Shown here: positions 51,788-61,119 of the stretch, in pieces
Layout: every line of letters starts with the position of its first letter
Position numbering within the stretch: position 1 is the first letter of the stretch
NCBI GenBank assembly: GCA_027315105.1
Contig: DAHUYP010000008.1
Coordinates: forward strand, 1-64,000
Length of the DNA stretch: 64,000 bases
Reading direction: 5' to 3'
Source: Gammaproteobacteria bacterium
Lineage (GTDB): Bacteria; Pseudomonadota; Gammaproteobacteria; Steroidobacterales; Steroidobacteraceae
Translations under genes and position numbers: made by a program
The notes under the pieces: model-generated
The model's database searches: none
What the model saw: only the letters and a program-made list of their open reading frames with translations
Told to the model about the DNA's origin: nothing

Positions 51788-52780
51788 CTACCACGGCGCG
51801 CGCAGCAATTGGCGCTCCCAGCGCAGCGAGCTGTCGACGATCAGGTCCAGATCGTCGAGCTTTGGCGACCAGCCGAGTTGTGCACGGATGCGGTCCGCGC
51901 GGGCGACCAGCGTCGGCGGATCGCCGTCGCGCCGCGGCTCTTCCTTGATCGTTAGCGCCTGGCCGGCGACGCGCCGCACGCTGTCGAGCACCTCGCGTAC
52001 GCTGTGGCCGTGGCCGTAGCCGCAATTGCACACTGCCGATGGGCCGCCGCGGCGCAGATAGTCGAGCGCGTCCACGTGGGCGCGCGCCAGGTCCTCGACA
52101 TGGATGTAGTCGCGCACCCCGGTACCGTCCGGCGTGTCGTAGTCGGTGCCATAGATCGACACGTGCGCGCGCCTGCCGACCACGGCTTCGCATGCCACCT
52201 TGATCAACAGCGTTGCCTGGCGCGTCGACTGGCCGATGCGGCCCTGCGGGTCGGACCCGGCAACATTGAAATAGCGCAGGCTCACGTAGCGCAGTTCGCT
52301 GGCGGCGGCCAGATCGCGCAGGATCCACTCGGACATCAATTTCGACGTGCCGTACGGATTGATGGGGCTGAGCGGCATGTCTTCGCTGGCGAAGCCGCCG
52401 GCCGGGATGCCGTACACTGCGGCAGTGGACGAGAACACCAGCTGCCGTACCTCCTGCTGCAGGCAGACCTGCAGCAGGTTGCGCGTCGTGCAGGTGTTGT
52501 TGCCGTAGTATTTGAGCGGCTCGCGCACGGATTCCGGGACCACCGTATGGGCGGCGAAGTGCATGACCGTGTCGACAGCGTGCTCGCGGACCAGGTGTTC
52601 GAGCAGCGCCCGGTCGCCGGCGTCGCCGACGATCAGCGGCGCATCGCGCACCGCCTGCCGAAAGCCGGTGGACAGATTGTCGAGCGCCACGACGCGCTCG
52701 CCGCGAGAGCGCAGCTGCAGCAGCACGTGGCTGCCGATATAGCCGGCACCGCCGGTGACCAGGATCGACCTTCGTGACAC
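51788..52780 (-). CDS. galE: UDP-glucose 4-epimerase
   Basis: About 330 residues. ILVTGGAGYIGSH, ALDNLSTG, MHFAAHTVVPESV and YGTSK (Tyr and Lys of the SDR site) identify GalE, which interconverts UDP-glucose and UDP-galactose (or the N-acetyl forms). I chose the GTG at 52780, since AGAGGTG precedes it and the family starts just before ILVTGG. A frame to 52831 would add 17 atypical residues. It is divergent from srkA and probably supplies UDP-galactose to the EPS. Confidence 0.92.
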   Translation of the reverse strand: MSRRSILVTGGAGYIGSHVLLQLRSRGERVVALDNLSTGFRQAVRDAPLIVGDAGDRALLEHLVREHAVDTVMHFAAHTVVPESVREPLKYYGNNTCTTRNLLQVCLQQEVRQLVFSSTAAVYGIPAGGFASEDMPLSPINPYGTSKLMSEWILRDLAAASELRYVSLRYFNVAGSDPQGRIGQSTRQATLLIKVACEAVVGRRAHVSIYGTDYDTPDGTGVRDYIHVEDLARAHVDALDYLRRGGPSAVCNCGYGHGHSVREVLDSVRRVAGQALTIKEEPRRDGDPPTLVARADRIRAQLGWSPKLDDLDLIVDSSLRWERQLLRAPW

Positions 52781-52861
52781 GGCGGCGGCACCTCTTATGC
52801 TAAATCGATGATTCATAAATGATAACTGCAATCGAAGTCGTCGTCTGCGCAGTCACCGGCG

Positions 52862-53908
52862 ATGTGCACTGAGCCGCGTCACGACGGTGCACCGCCGCGG
52901 GGCAAGGGCGGGGCCGGCGCCGGGCAGGCCGCGCCGTTCGCGACGCTGACCCCGGACGCGGTGCTCGATGCCGCGGAGGCGCTCGGACTGGCGCCCGATG
53001 GGCGCCTGTTCGCGCTCAACAGCTACGAGAACCGGGTCTATCGGCTCGGGCGGGACGATGGCGAGCCGGTGGTGCTGAAGTTCTACCGCGCCGGGCGCTG
53101 GTCGGATGCGCAGATCCTCGAGGAACACGCGTTCGCCGCCGAGCTGGCGGCGCAGGAGATCCCGGTCGCGGCGCCACTCGTGATCGCCGGCTCGACGCTG
53201 CATCGGCATCACGAGTTCCGCCTGGCGGCATTCCCGCTCTGCGCCGGCACGGCTCCGGAGCTCGATCGGCCCGGAGCCCGGGAGCTGCTCGGCCGCACGA
53301 TCGCGCGCATTCACGCGGTCGGGGCTCGGCGGGCGTTTGCCCATCGGCCGGCGCTCGACGGCGAGCAACTCGGGGGGCGCGCGCGCGCGCGCCTGCTGCG
53401 CTCGCCGCTGCTGCCCGAGCACATGCGTCAACGCTATGCCGAGACCAGCGCCGCGCTGGTGCGCGGGATCGCGGCCCTGTTTGCCGAGGCTGCGCCCTTG
53501 TCGATGATCCGGCTGCACGGCGACTGTCACCTCGGCAACATCCTGTGGCAGTCGCGCGGTCCGCTGATCGTCGATCTGGACGATTGCCTGACCGGACCGC
53601 GGATGCAGGACCTGTGGATGTTCCTGTCCGGTAATGCCGACGAGCAGCAGCGGCAGTGGATGCAGATCCTGGAAGGCTACGATCAGTTCGCCGCGCTCGA
53701 CTTCCGCGAATGGCGGCTGCTCGAGGCGTTGCGCGCGGTACGCATGCTCAACCACGCCGCATGGGTGGCGGAGCGCTGGGCCGATCCGGCGTTTCCGCGT
53801 GCCTTTCCCTGGGCCGGCGAGGCGCGCTTCTGGGAAGGCTACGTGGGCGATCTCATGCAGCAATGCCAGGTACTGGAGGAGCCGCCGTCGCTGCTGCGAG
53901 CGCGCTGA
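52862..53908 (+). CDS. srkA: Stress response serine/threonine kinase SrkA/YihE-like
   Basis: A 348-residue kinase-fold protein. ALNSYENRVYRLG is the nucleotide loop and VLKFYR carries the ATP lysine. HGDCHLGNILW is the catalytic loop, and VDLDDCLTGPRMQDLWMFL the DFG-like segment. SrkA phosphorylates protein Ser/Thr and protects against stress-induced death. It begins 82 bases after the divergent galE start. There is no sign of an operon partner. Confidence 0.92.
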   Translation: MCTEPRHDGAPPRGKGGAGAGQAAPFATLTPDAVLDAAEALGLAPDGRLFALNSYENRVYRLGRDDGEPVVLKFYRAGRWSDAQILEEHAFAAELAAQEIPVAAPLVIAGSTLHRHHEFRLAAFPLCAGTAPELDRPGARELLGRTIARIHAVGARRAFAHRPALDGEQLGGRARARLLRSPLLPEHMRQRYAETSAALVRGIAALFAEAAPLSMIRLHGDCHLGNILWQSRGPLIVDLDDCLTGPRMQDLWMFLSGNADEQQRQWMQILEGYDQFAALDFREWRLLEALRAVRMLNHAAWVAERWADPAFPRAFPWAGEARFWEGYVGDLMQQCQVLEEPPSLLRAR

Positions 53909-53941
53909 GCCGCTTCCGGACCCCGCCCGGGACCTGTGATA

Positions 53942-54502
53942 ATGTCGGCAGCGATGCAATGGACAGCGACGGGTAGGACGGGCGTGGCACGGGGTTCGAG
54001 TGCGGTGGCCGCCGTGGCGCTGATCGCCGCGCTTGCGGCCTGCGGCCGCTCGACCTCGCCGGATGCCGCGCACGCGGGCCAGGCGGCGGCTGCCGCGGCC
54101 AGGACCGCGCCCAGGTCGAGCGATAGCGTCGACCCCGATATGGTGTCGGCCGTCAGCCCCGGCGGTTCGACGACCCCGATCGGCATGAAATTCCGGCTCC
54201 AGGCCAGACCGGTGGTCGGCAGCCCGCTGCGCATCACGGTGGCGCTGATTCCGGCCACCAACGTCGAGATCACCCACATTCACGCCGAATTTCAGCCCAG
54301 CGAGGGCTTGCAACTTCAGTCTGGGCGCACGCTGGATATCAACGACCCGCGTTCCGGGGTCGCCTTCGAGCAGGAGGTGACCGTGCTGCCCCAGCAATCC
54401 GGCGTCCTGAGCCTCGGTGCCACGGTGGTCGTGGACCAGGACAGCGGCTCGATCGCGCGCACCTACACCATCCCGCTGATCGCCCGCGACGGCACCCCCT
54501 GA
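53942..54502 (+). CDS. Small hypothetical lipoprotein
   Basis: About 186 residues from the ATG at 53942. The signal peptide ends in LIAALAAC with lipidated Cys34. The mature part has an Ala/Ser-rich linker and then a predicted beta-sandwich (about 85-186) resembling a small immunoglobulin-like fold. I do not recognise a family. An ATG at 53954 or a GTG at 53936 could also be used. Confidence 0.65.
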   Translation: MSAAMQWTATGRTGVARGSSAVAAVALIAALAACGRSTSPDAAHAGQAAAAAARTAPRSSDSVDPDMVSAVSPGGSTTPIGMKFRLQARPVVGSPLRITVALIPATNVEITHIHAEFQPSEGLQLQSGRTLDINDPRSGVAFEQEVTVLPQQSGVLSLGATVVVDQDSGSIARTYTIPLIARDGTP

Positions 54503-54532
54503 GGCGCACCGGCCCGCAGCCGGCGCCTCGCT

Positions 54533-57500
54533 TTGACAGAAATCGGTACTGCTTCACACGGGTCCGGGATGCTGCTTCGTATGATGCAGGCAGTCCTGCC
54601 GAATCATTACGTTATGTCGCACGAGCCGGTGGCAATCGAGGCCGTTCCGATCCTGCAGCCGCTGCCGTTGCCGCTGCGGCGGCAGTCACCGGCCATGCGG
54701 GAGCTGCATGCGCGCCTGCGCGAGCAGCTGGAGCAGTCGCGCCTCGGCAATGGCGGTGAGCTGGATCTGGCGCGGCTGCTGTCGCTGATCAGCGACCATT
54801 ACCAGCAGATCGATGATGAGCGCCGCGGGATCGTGCGCTCGATGCAGCTCATCGCCGATGAGGCGCGCTCCTTCGGCGAGGGCCTCGCCGGCGCGGACAC
54901 GGGGCACCTGCAGGCGATCCTCGACCACATCAAGGACGTGGTGATCTCGGTCACCGCCGATGGGGCCGTCAAGATCTTCAACCCGACGGGCGAGCGCGTG
55001 TTCGGCTATTCGCGCTCGGAAATCATGGGCCAGTCGATCACCCGCCTGCTGCCCGATCTGGCGGTACACGGCTCGATCGAGCAGGGTCTGCGCGCGCTCG
55101 CGTTCCGGGTCGAGGCCGACCGCGGCGACCTGCGGCCGCGCGAATGCGAGGCCCGGCACAAGGACGGACATTCCTTTTCGGCCGAGCTGATCGCCAGTCG
55201 CGTGCGCATCGAGCGTCGCGATGTCTACGTGATCTGTCTGCGCGACACCAGCGAGCGCATACGCGCCGAGCAGGCGTTGCGCGACAGCGAGGCGCGCTAC
55301 CGTACCCTGGTCGAGAGCGCGCCGGAAATGATCGTGCTGCTCGACCGCGAATCCGGTCACTACGTCGACGCCAACGAAAACGCGCTGCGATTCTTCGGTG
55401 TTCGGCGCGAGCGGCTGCCCGAGCTCACGCCGGCGGATCTGTCCGCGCCGCTGCAGGCGCATGGCGAGCAGGCCTCGCAGCTGTTCGCCGGTCTGAGCGC
55501 GCGCGCCGCCGCGGGGCAGCCGCAGGAATTCGAGTGGCTGCACCGTGATGCCGCGGGCGAGCAGGTCGAGACCGAGGTGCGCCTGATGGTGCTGCCGGGG
55601 GCCAGTGGCCTGCTGCGCGCGAGCATCACCGACATCACCGCACGGCGGCGGGCCGAGAAGATCACGGCCGGCGAGCGCGATGTGTTCGAGCGCATCGCCG
55701 CCGACGCGGCCCTGCCGGCGGTGCTGGAATCGATCGTCGAACTGATCGAATCGATCAACGGCAGCTTCACCGCGGCGATCAGCCGCCTCGGGCCGGAAGG
55801 CCAGGGTTTCGTCGAAGTCGTCGGCAAACGCCTGCCGGCGCGCTGGCGTGCGGTCGAGGAGCGCATGCCGATCGATATCCGCAACGGCTCGAGCGCCGCC
55901 GCGGTCTATCTCGGCCGGCAGGTGCTGGCCGCGGATATCGAGCGCGATGCTTTCTGGCAGCGCCGACGCGAGCTGGCGCTGAGCGCCGGATTCAAGGCCG
56001 CCTGGGCGGTGCCGATCAAGGCCGCCAGCGGGCGCGTGCTCGGCGCGGTGACCGTCTATCGGCCGGCGATCGGCGCGCCGCAGCCACGCGACCTGGACCT
56101 CATGGTGCATGCCGCGCGGCTGACCGGAATCGCGATCGAACGTCGGCGCGCCGAGCAGGCGCTGCGGGCCAGCGAAGCCAAGTTTCGCCGGCTCTACGAG
56201 CGCGTGCTCGAGGGTGTCTATCAGTGCGCGCCGGACGGCCGCCTGCTGGAGGTGAATCCGGCGTTCGTCAAGATGCTCGGCTACGGCAGCGCCGAGGAGA
56301 TCTACGCACTGCCCGGCATCGCGATGCTGTATCGCAATCCCGCCGAGCGCGCCGAGTTCGAGCGCGCTCTGGAATCGCAGGGGGAGATTCACAACGCCGA
56401 GTTCGTACTGCGCTGCCGCGACGGCTCGGAGGTCGTGGTGCTCGAGAGCGCCCGGGTGGTGCACGACGAGGAGCATCGCATCGTCGCCTACGAGGGCACG
56501 ATGGCGAACATCAGCGCCCGCAAGCGCGCCGAACAGGCGATGTTCGCCGAGAAGGAGCGGGCACAGGTGACGCTGCAGTCGATCGGCGACGCCGTCATCA
56601 CGACCGACCGCGATGGCCGCATCGACTACATGAATCCGGTGGCCGAGCAGCTGTGCGGCTGGGCCGGCCCGCAGGCCCGGGGCGAGAAGCTCGGCACGGT
56701 GCTGCGGCTGCTCGATGAAGTGAACCACCGCGAGCTGGAGAATCCGCTGGTGCGATGCCTGCGGGAGGGCCAGCTGGTGCATTTTGCCGAGCACAGCGTG
56801 CTGCAGAACCGCCTCGGGCAGGAAATCGAGATCGAGGACTCGGCGGCCCCGATCCGTGACCGCAGCGGCGAGATCGTCGGTGCGGTGGTGGTGTTCCGCG
56901 ACGTGACCAAGGAGCGACGGCTCAAGCGCGCCTTGTCGTACCAGGCGAGCCACGATGCGCTCACCGGCCTGATCAATCGGCGCGAGTTCGACAATCGATT
57001 GGCCGACGCGCTCCAGGCGGCGAAGGACGGCAACGGCCCGCACGCGCTGCTGTACGTGGACCTGGACCAGTTCAAGGTCGTCAACGATACCTGCGGGCAT
57101 TCCGCCGGCGACCGCCTGCTGCGCGACGTGACCGGACTGCTGCAGGCGCACGTTCGCAGCGCCGATACCATCGCGCGCCTGGGCGGCGATGAATTCGGCA
57201 TCCTGGCGCGGCACTGCAGCGTCGAGCAGGCAGCGAAGATCGCCGACAACATCCGGCAGGCGATTCGCGATTATCGATTCGTCTGGGAACACAACGGCAG
57301 CAGCATCGGCGCGAGCATCGGCGTGGTGGAGATCACTCGCGATACCGACAGCGTCGCGAGCCTGCTCAGCGCCGCCGACATCGCCTGCTACGCCGCCAAG
57401 GACGCCGGGCGCAACCGCGTGCACCTGTACGACTCGAGCGAGGTTTCCGGCCGCCACCGGGAGATGTACTGGGTCGGCCGGGTCACGCGCGCGGTGGACG

Positions 57501-58252
57501 AGGAGCGGCTCGAGATCTACTACCAGCCGATCGTGCCGACCGGCTGCGATGCGCCGGCACTGCCGGCGTTCTACGAGCTGTTGGTGCGGCTGCGCGGCGA
57601 CGATGGCGAACTGGTGATGCCGGCTGAGTTCATCCCCGCCGCCGAGCGTTACAACGTGGTCTCGCCGATCGATCGCTGGGTCGTGTGGCGCGCGGTCCAG
57701 GTGCTGCAGCGGCATGCCAGCGGCGCCGAGCCGCCCTTCCTGTTCGCGCTCAATCTCTCCGGGATGTCACTCAGCGACCGCAGCTTTCTCGACTACGTGC
57801 TGTCGCTGGTGGAGGATCCGCGCATCGCACGCGGCCTGTGCTTCGAGATCACCGAGACCGCGGTCATCACGAGCATGACGCAGGCGGTCAATTTCATGCA
57901 GGAACTGAAGAAGCGCGGCTGCCGCTTTGCCCTCGATGATTTCGGCAGCGGCCTGTCCTCGTTCCATTATCTGAAGAACCTGCCGGTCGATTTCCTCAAG
58001 ATCGATGGTCAGTTCATCGGCAAGGTCACCAGCGACGCGGTCGATCGCAGCATGGTGGAGGCGATCAGCCAGGTGGGACGCGCGCTCGGAATCGCGACCA
58101 TCGCCGAGAAGGTCGAGTCGGCCGCCGTATTCGGCGAGCTCAAGGGCCTGGGGGTGCAATTTGCGCAGGGTTATTTCATCGCCCAGCCGTGCCCGATCGA
58201 TTCCCTGGTCGCGGAGAATCCGCCGCGCGCCGGCGGCGTGGCCGCGGCCTAG
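54533..58252 (+). CDS. PAS/GAF-GGDEF-EAL c-di-GMP turnover protein
   Basis: Up to 1239 residues. Four PAS domains (about 125-240, 256-370, 551-660, 678-790), a GAF domain at 382-540, GGDEF at 800-965 and EAL at 978-1230. GGDEF is intact at 884-888 with an RSAD inhibitory site five residues before it, so it may be an active, product-inhibited diguanylate cyclase. The EAL motif reads ELL (Glu1015), with the DDFGSG and KIDGQF motifs conserved, so phosphodiesterase activity is also possible. No transmembrane segment is seen, so it should sense in the cytoplasm. It starts at a TTG or a nearby ATG (54569, 54614). Confidence 0.9.
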   Translation: MTEIGTASHGSGMLLRMMQAVLPNHYVMSHEPVAIEAVPILQPLPLPLRRQSPAMRELHARLREQLEQSRLGNGGELDLARLLSLISDHYQQIDDERRGIVRSMQLIADEARSFGEGLAGADTGHLQAILDHIKDVVISVTADGAVKIFNPTGERVFGYSRSEIMGQSITRLLPDLAVHGSIEQGLRALAFRVEADRGDLRPRECEARHKDGHSFSAELIASRVRIERRDVYVICLRDTSERIRAEQALRDSEARYRTLVESAPEMIVLLDRESGHYVDANENALRFFGVRRERLPELTPADLSAPLQAHGEQASQLFAGLSARAAAGQPQEFEWLHRDAAGEQVETEVRLMVLPGASGLLRASITDITARRRAEKITAGERDVFERIAADAALPAVLESIVELIESINGSFTAAISRLGPEGQGFVEVVGKRLPARWRAVEERMPIDIRNGSSAAAVYLGRQVLAADIERDAFWQRRRELALSAGFKAAWAVPIKAASGRVLGAVTVYRPAIGAPQPRDLDLMVHAARLTGIAIERRRAEQALRASEAKFRRLYERVLEGVYQCAPDGRLLEVNPAFVKMLGYGSAEEIYALPGIAMLYRNPAERAEFERALESQGEIHNAEFVLRCRDGSEVVVLESARVVHDEEHRIVAYEGTMANISARKRAEQAMFAEKERAQVTLQSIGDAVITTDRDGRIDYMNPVAEQLCGWAGPQARGEKLGTVLRLLDEVNHRELENPLVRCLREGQLVHFAEHSVLQNRLGQEIEIEDSAAPIRDRSGEIVGAVVVFRDVTKERRLKRALSYQASHDALTGLINRREFDNRLADALQAAKDGNGPHALLYVDLDQFKVVNDTCGHSAGDRLLRDVTGLLQAHVRSADTIARLGGDEFGILARHCSVEQAAKIADNIRQAIRDYRFVWEHNGSSIGASIGVVEITRDTDSVASLLSAADIACYAAKDAGRNRVHLYDSSEVSGRHREMYWVGRVTRAVDEERLEIYYQPIVPTGCDAPALPAFYELLVRLRGDDGELVMPAEFIPAAERYNVVSPIDRWVVWRAVQVLQRHASGAEPPFLFALNLSGMSLSDRSFLDYVLSLVEDPRIARGLCFEITETAVITSMTQAVNFMQELKKRGCRFALDDFGSGLSSFHYLKNLPVDFLKIDGQFIGKVTSDAVDRSMVEAISQVGRALGIATIAEKVESAAVFGELKGLGVQFAQGYFIAQPCPIDSLVAENPPRAGGVAAA

Positions 58253-58322
58253 CCGTGCCGGCGCCCACGGCCGGCCGCGGTGCCGCATTAGAATGGCGCG
58301 GCAGTTCGGAAGGAGCCTTGGC

Positions 58323-58817
58323 ATGCCGATTTCGGGCGACATCTACCGACGCATAGGCCGCGCCGCCGCGGGCGCGGTGTCCGTGGTGGCCGTCGGCGAC
58401 GGCCGGAGCGAGGCCGTCATGGCACTCACCGTGTCCTCGTTTGTGACGCTGTCATTCGATCCGCCGCTGGTGATGTTTGCGATTCAGCACGCGGCCGACA
58501 GCTTTGCGTCGATGGTCGAGAGCAAGGCTTTCGGCGTGAGCCTGCTGCGCGCCGAGCAGACGGGCATCGCGCAGCGATTTGCCTGCAAGGGGCGCGACAA
58601 GACCGCCAATGCAGTATTCGATTGGGGAGAGCGCCTGGGCGTGCCATTGATACCCGAGGCTCTTGCCCAGATCGAGTGCCTGACGAATCAGATCTTCATG
58701 AGCGGCGATCATGCGATCGTGGTCGGGCTGGTGGAAGGCGCCAGGACCCGCGACGGGCAGCCGCTGCTCTACTACGCCCGGCAGTACGGCTCGTTCAGTG
58801 CCATCGGACGCGCATAG
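58323..58817 (+). CDS. Flavin reductase-like protein (HpaC/RutF fold)
   Basis: A 164-residue FMN-binding split-barrel protein. It has AVMALTVSSFVTLSFDPPLVMF near residues 30-52 and the GERLGVPLI and CLTNQIFMSGDH strands typical of NAD(P)H:flavin reductases. AAGGAG lies shortly before the ATG at 58323. It supplies reduced flavin to a partner oxygenase or other acceptor, which is not in the window. Confidence 0.85.
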   Translation: MPISGDIYRRIGRAAAGAVSVVAVGDGRSEAVMALTVSSFVTLSFDPPLVMFAIQHAADSFASMVESKAFGVSLLRAEQTGIAQRFACKGRDKTANAVFDWGERLGVPLIPEALAQIECLTNQIFMSGDHAIVVGLVEGARTRDGQPLLYYARQYGSFSAIGRA

Positions 58818-58961
58818 CCGGCGCCAGGATCTCCCGGCCTGACAGCGCGGCGCGGACTTCAGGCGCTGCCGGGGACACGCGCCGGCAATCCGAGCTTCGG
58901 GAAGGACGTATCGATGGAGCACACGATCGTCCGCCCCGGCGTTGCGGGGCTGGTGTCGATC

Positions 58962-58967
58962 TATAAT
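58962..58967 (+). promoter_or_regulatory. -10 box of the dusA promoter
   Basis: A perfect TATAAT about 40 bases before the dusA ATG. The -35 match is poor. Confidence 0.4.
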
Positions 58968-59004
58968 GGCCGAACCGACCGTCTGCCGGGAAACTCGCCT
59001 GTAA

Positions 59005-60033
59005 ATGACTCAGTTCGACTGCCGCGTCAGCGTCGCCCCGATGATGGACTGGACCGATCGGCACTGCCGCTTCTTCCTGCGCGGCTTCTCGCCGGCCGTG
59101 CGTCTGTACACGGAAATGATCACCGCAGCCGCCGTCGTCCACGGCGATCAGGAGCGGCTGCTGCGCTTCTCGCCCGAGGAGCGCCCGCTGGCGCTGCAGC
59201 TCGGTGGCAGCGATCCGGCATTGCTGGCGGCGGCGGCGGCCGCCGGTGAGGGCGCCGGCTACGACGAGATCAATCTCAACTGCGGCTGCCCGAGCGATCG
59301 GGTGCACGCCGGGGCCTTCGGTGCGTGCCTGATGCAGCAGCCTGCGCAGGTCGCCGCCTGCGTCGCAGCCATGCTCGGCGCGGTGAGGATTCCGGTGAGC
59401 GTGAAGATGCGCGTCGGGGTGGTGGGCGGAGCCGGCGCTCGCGCGCAGGTGGGGCACTATGACGAGCAGGACTACGAGCGGCTGCGGCATTTTACCGCAA
59501 CCGTGTCCGAGGCCGGCTGCACGTGCTTCATCGTGCACGCCCGCAAGGCCGTGCTCGGCGGACTGTCGCCGCGCGAGAACCGCGAGGTTCCGCCGCTGCG
59601 CTTCGACGTGGTGCAACGGCTCAAGGGCGAGTTCCCGCAGCTGTCGATCGGCGTCAACGGCGGCCTGCGCACCGTGGCTCAATGTCGCGACGCCTTGCGC
59701 TGGTCGGACGGCGTGATGCTCGGGCGCGAGGCCTATCATCGGCCCATGGTGCTCGCGCAGCTTCACCAGGAAGTATTCGACGACGGCTGGTGCTGCCCTC
59801 CGGCAGGCGCGCAGCTCGAGCGCATGGCCGCGTATGCCGAGCGCGAAGTGGCGGCCGGCGAGCGCCTGGGGGCGATTACGCGCCATATGCTGGGTCTGTA
59901 CGCCGGACAGCCGGGCGCGCGCCGCTACCGGCGCTGGCTCTCGCAGGGCCAGAGCGAGGCGCCGCCGGCGGCGCTCGCGGGGGGCGAGGCTGCTCGGCTG
60001 CTGCGTGACGCGGCCGCGCTGTGCGCGGCCTAG
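59005..60033 (+). CDS. dusA: tRNA-dihydrouridine synthase A
   Basis: A 342-residue FMN enzyme. SVAPMMDWTDRHCR opens the barrel and NLNCGCPSDRV holds the catalytic cysteine. MRVGV, IVHARKA and VNGGLR bind FMN and substrate, and MLGREAYHRP completes the site. It reduces uridines in the D-loop of tRNA (positions 20 and 20a). The start at 59005 follows the TATAAT by 38 bases. Confidence 0.95.
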   Translation: MTQFDCRVSVAPMMDWTDRHCRFFLRGFSPAVRLYTEMITAAAVVHGDQERLLRFSPEERPLALQLGGSDPALLAAAAAAGEGAGYDEINLNCGCPSDRVHAGAFGACLMQQPAQVAACVAAMLGAVRIPVSVKMRVGVVGGAGARAQVGHYDEQDYERLRHFTATVSEAGCTCFIVHARKAVLGGLSPRENREVPPLRFDVVQRLKGEFPQLSIGVNGGLRTVAQCRDALRWSDGVMLGREAYHRPMVLAQLHQEVFDDGWCCPPAGAQLERMAAYAEREVAAGERLGAITRHMLGLYAGQPGARRYRRWLSQGQSEAPPAALAGGEAARLLRDAAALCAA

Positions 60034-60085
60034 CGGCACGCGCGGCGGGCCGACGAGCCCTCATAGCCGTTCCGCGACGCTCGCG

Positions 60086-60091
60086 TATAAT
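60086..60091 (+). promoter_or_regulatory. -10 box of the cyclase-FHA gene promoter
   Basis: A perfect TATAAT 70 bases before the ATG at 60162, in the gap after dusA. The upstream -35 sequence is weak. Confidence 0.4.
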
Positions 60092-60161
60092 CTTCCGCAG
60101 CGCCGACTTAATGGGCTTTCCGCCAATGCTTCACAGCTCCTTCAAGTAACATCCGGAAAGC

Positions 60162-61067
60162 ATGGGCAAAGACATCGAGCTTGCGATCCTGTTCGCGGAC
60201 GTGGTCGGATCGACCCGCCTGTTCGAGGTGATGGGGGATCTGCGCGCCCGCGACATGGTAGCCACCTGCCTGGAGGTGATGCGTGAAGCCACCGAACGGC
60301 ACAACGGCACCGTGATCAAGACCATCGGCGACGAGGTCATGTCGACCTTTCCGACCGCGGACGATGCGCTCAACGCCGCCGGCCAGATGCAGAAGCAGAT
60401 CGCCGCCCACACGGAGTTGCGGGTGGAAGGCCAGCCGGTGGCGATCCGGATCGGATGCCACTTCGGCCCGGTGGTGCTCGAGGCCCGCGATGTGTTCGGC
60501 GCCAGCGTCCACACCGCCAACCGCATGACCAGCCAGGCCAAGGCGGGCCAGATCATCACCACTGCGGCGACGGTCGAAAGACTCTCGCCCGAGTGGCGCG
60601 CATCGGTGCGGCAGATCGACGTCGCGACGATCCGCGGCCAGGGCGGCGAGGTGGCGCTCTACGAGGTGCTGTGGCAGACCGAGGACGTCACCAGCATGCT
60701 GCCGGCGATCGCCCTGACCGGGCGCGACAATCGCAGGCCGCAGCGGCTGCGTCTGTCGGTGCAGGACCGCGAGGTGATCCTCGATGAGTCGCGCCCGCAC
60801 GTCGCGATCGGACGGGCCGACGACAACGATATCGTGATCCGCGGCAACCTGATCTCGCGCCTGCACGCGCGCATCGAATTCAGCCGCAATCGCTTCACGC
60901 TGACGGATCAGAGCACCAACGGTACCTTCGTGCAGATCAGCGGCGAGGAGGAAGCGTTCGTGCGGCGCGACAGCATGCCGATCAAGGGCGAAGGCCTGAT
61001 CGGGCTGGGCCGCATTCCCGATCAGGACTCACCGCTGACGATTCACTTCGTCTGCGAGGATTGCTGA
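60162..61067 (+). CDS. Class III nucleotide cyclase fused to an FHA domain
   Basis: A 301-residue cytoplasmic protein. The cyclase part (1-170) has metal Asp13 in ILFADVVGSTR and Asp57 in KTIGDEV, with Lys53 consistent with adenine preference. In the transition-state motif, VHTANR replaces the usual VNxAAR, so His117 stands where Asn is normal. The FHA part (about 195-300) is intact with IGRADDNDIVI, SRLHARIE and STNGTF, so it should bind phosphothreonine. It would link a kinase signal to cyclic-nucleotide synthesis, unless the Asn-to-His change lowers activity. Confidence 0.88.
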   Translation: MGKDIELAILFADVVGSTRLFEVMGDLRARDMVATCLEVMREATERHNGTVIKTIGDEVMSTFPTADDALNAAGQMQKQIAAHTELRVEGQPVAIRIGCHFGPVVLEARDVFGASVHTANRMTSQAKAGQIITTAATVERLSPEWRASVRQIDVATIRGQGGEVALYEVLWQTEDVTSMLPAIALTGRDNRRPQRLRLSVQDREVILDESRPHVAIGRADDNDIVIRGNLISRLHARIEFSRNRFTLTDQSTNGTFVQISGEEEAFVRRDSMPIKGEGLIGLGRIPDQDSPLTIHFVCEDC

Positions 61068-61075
61068 GCACGGGG

Positions 61076-61097
61076 GGCGCAGCAGCACGGCTGCGCC
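61076..61097. terminator. Hairpin between convergent cyclase-FHA and pckG genes
   Basis: GGCGCAGC pairs perfectly with GCTGCGCC around AGCACG, eight bases past the cyclase stop and 22 bases from the pckG stop. It may end transcription from both sides, though no T-run is present. Confidence 0.42.
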
Positions 61098-61119
61098 GGT
61101 GTACCAGCGCCGATTCTGC

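Noticed and set aside
54533-54538. TTGACA as a -35 box for the GGDEF-EAL gene
   Set aside because: No -10 box follows at 16-19 bases. It also overlaps the possible TTG start codon.
54686-57715. A 1009-codon open frame opposite the GGDEF-EAL gene
   Set aside because: Long antisense frames are common in GC-rich genes. It has no recognisable motifs, while the plus strand has PAS, GAF, GGDEF and EAL motifs.
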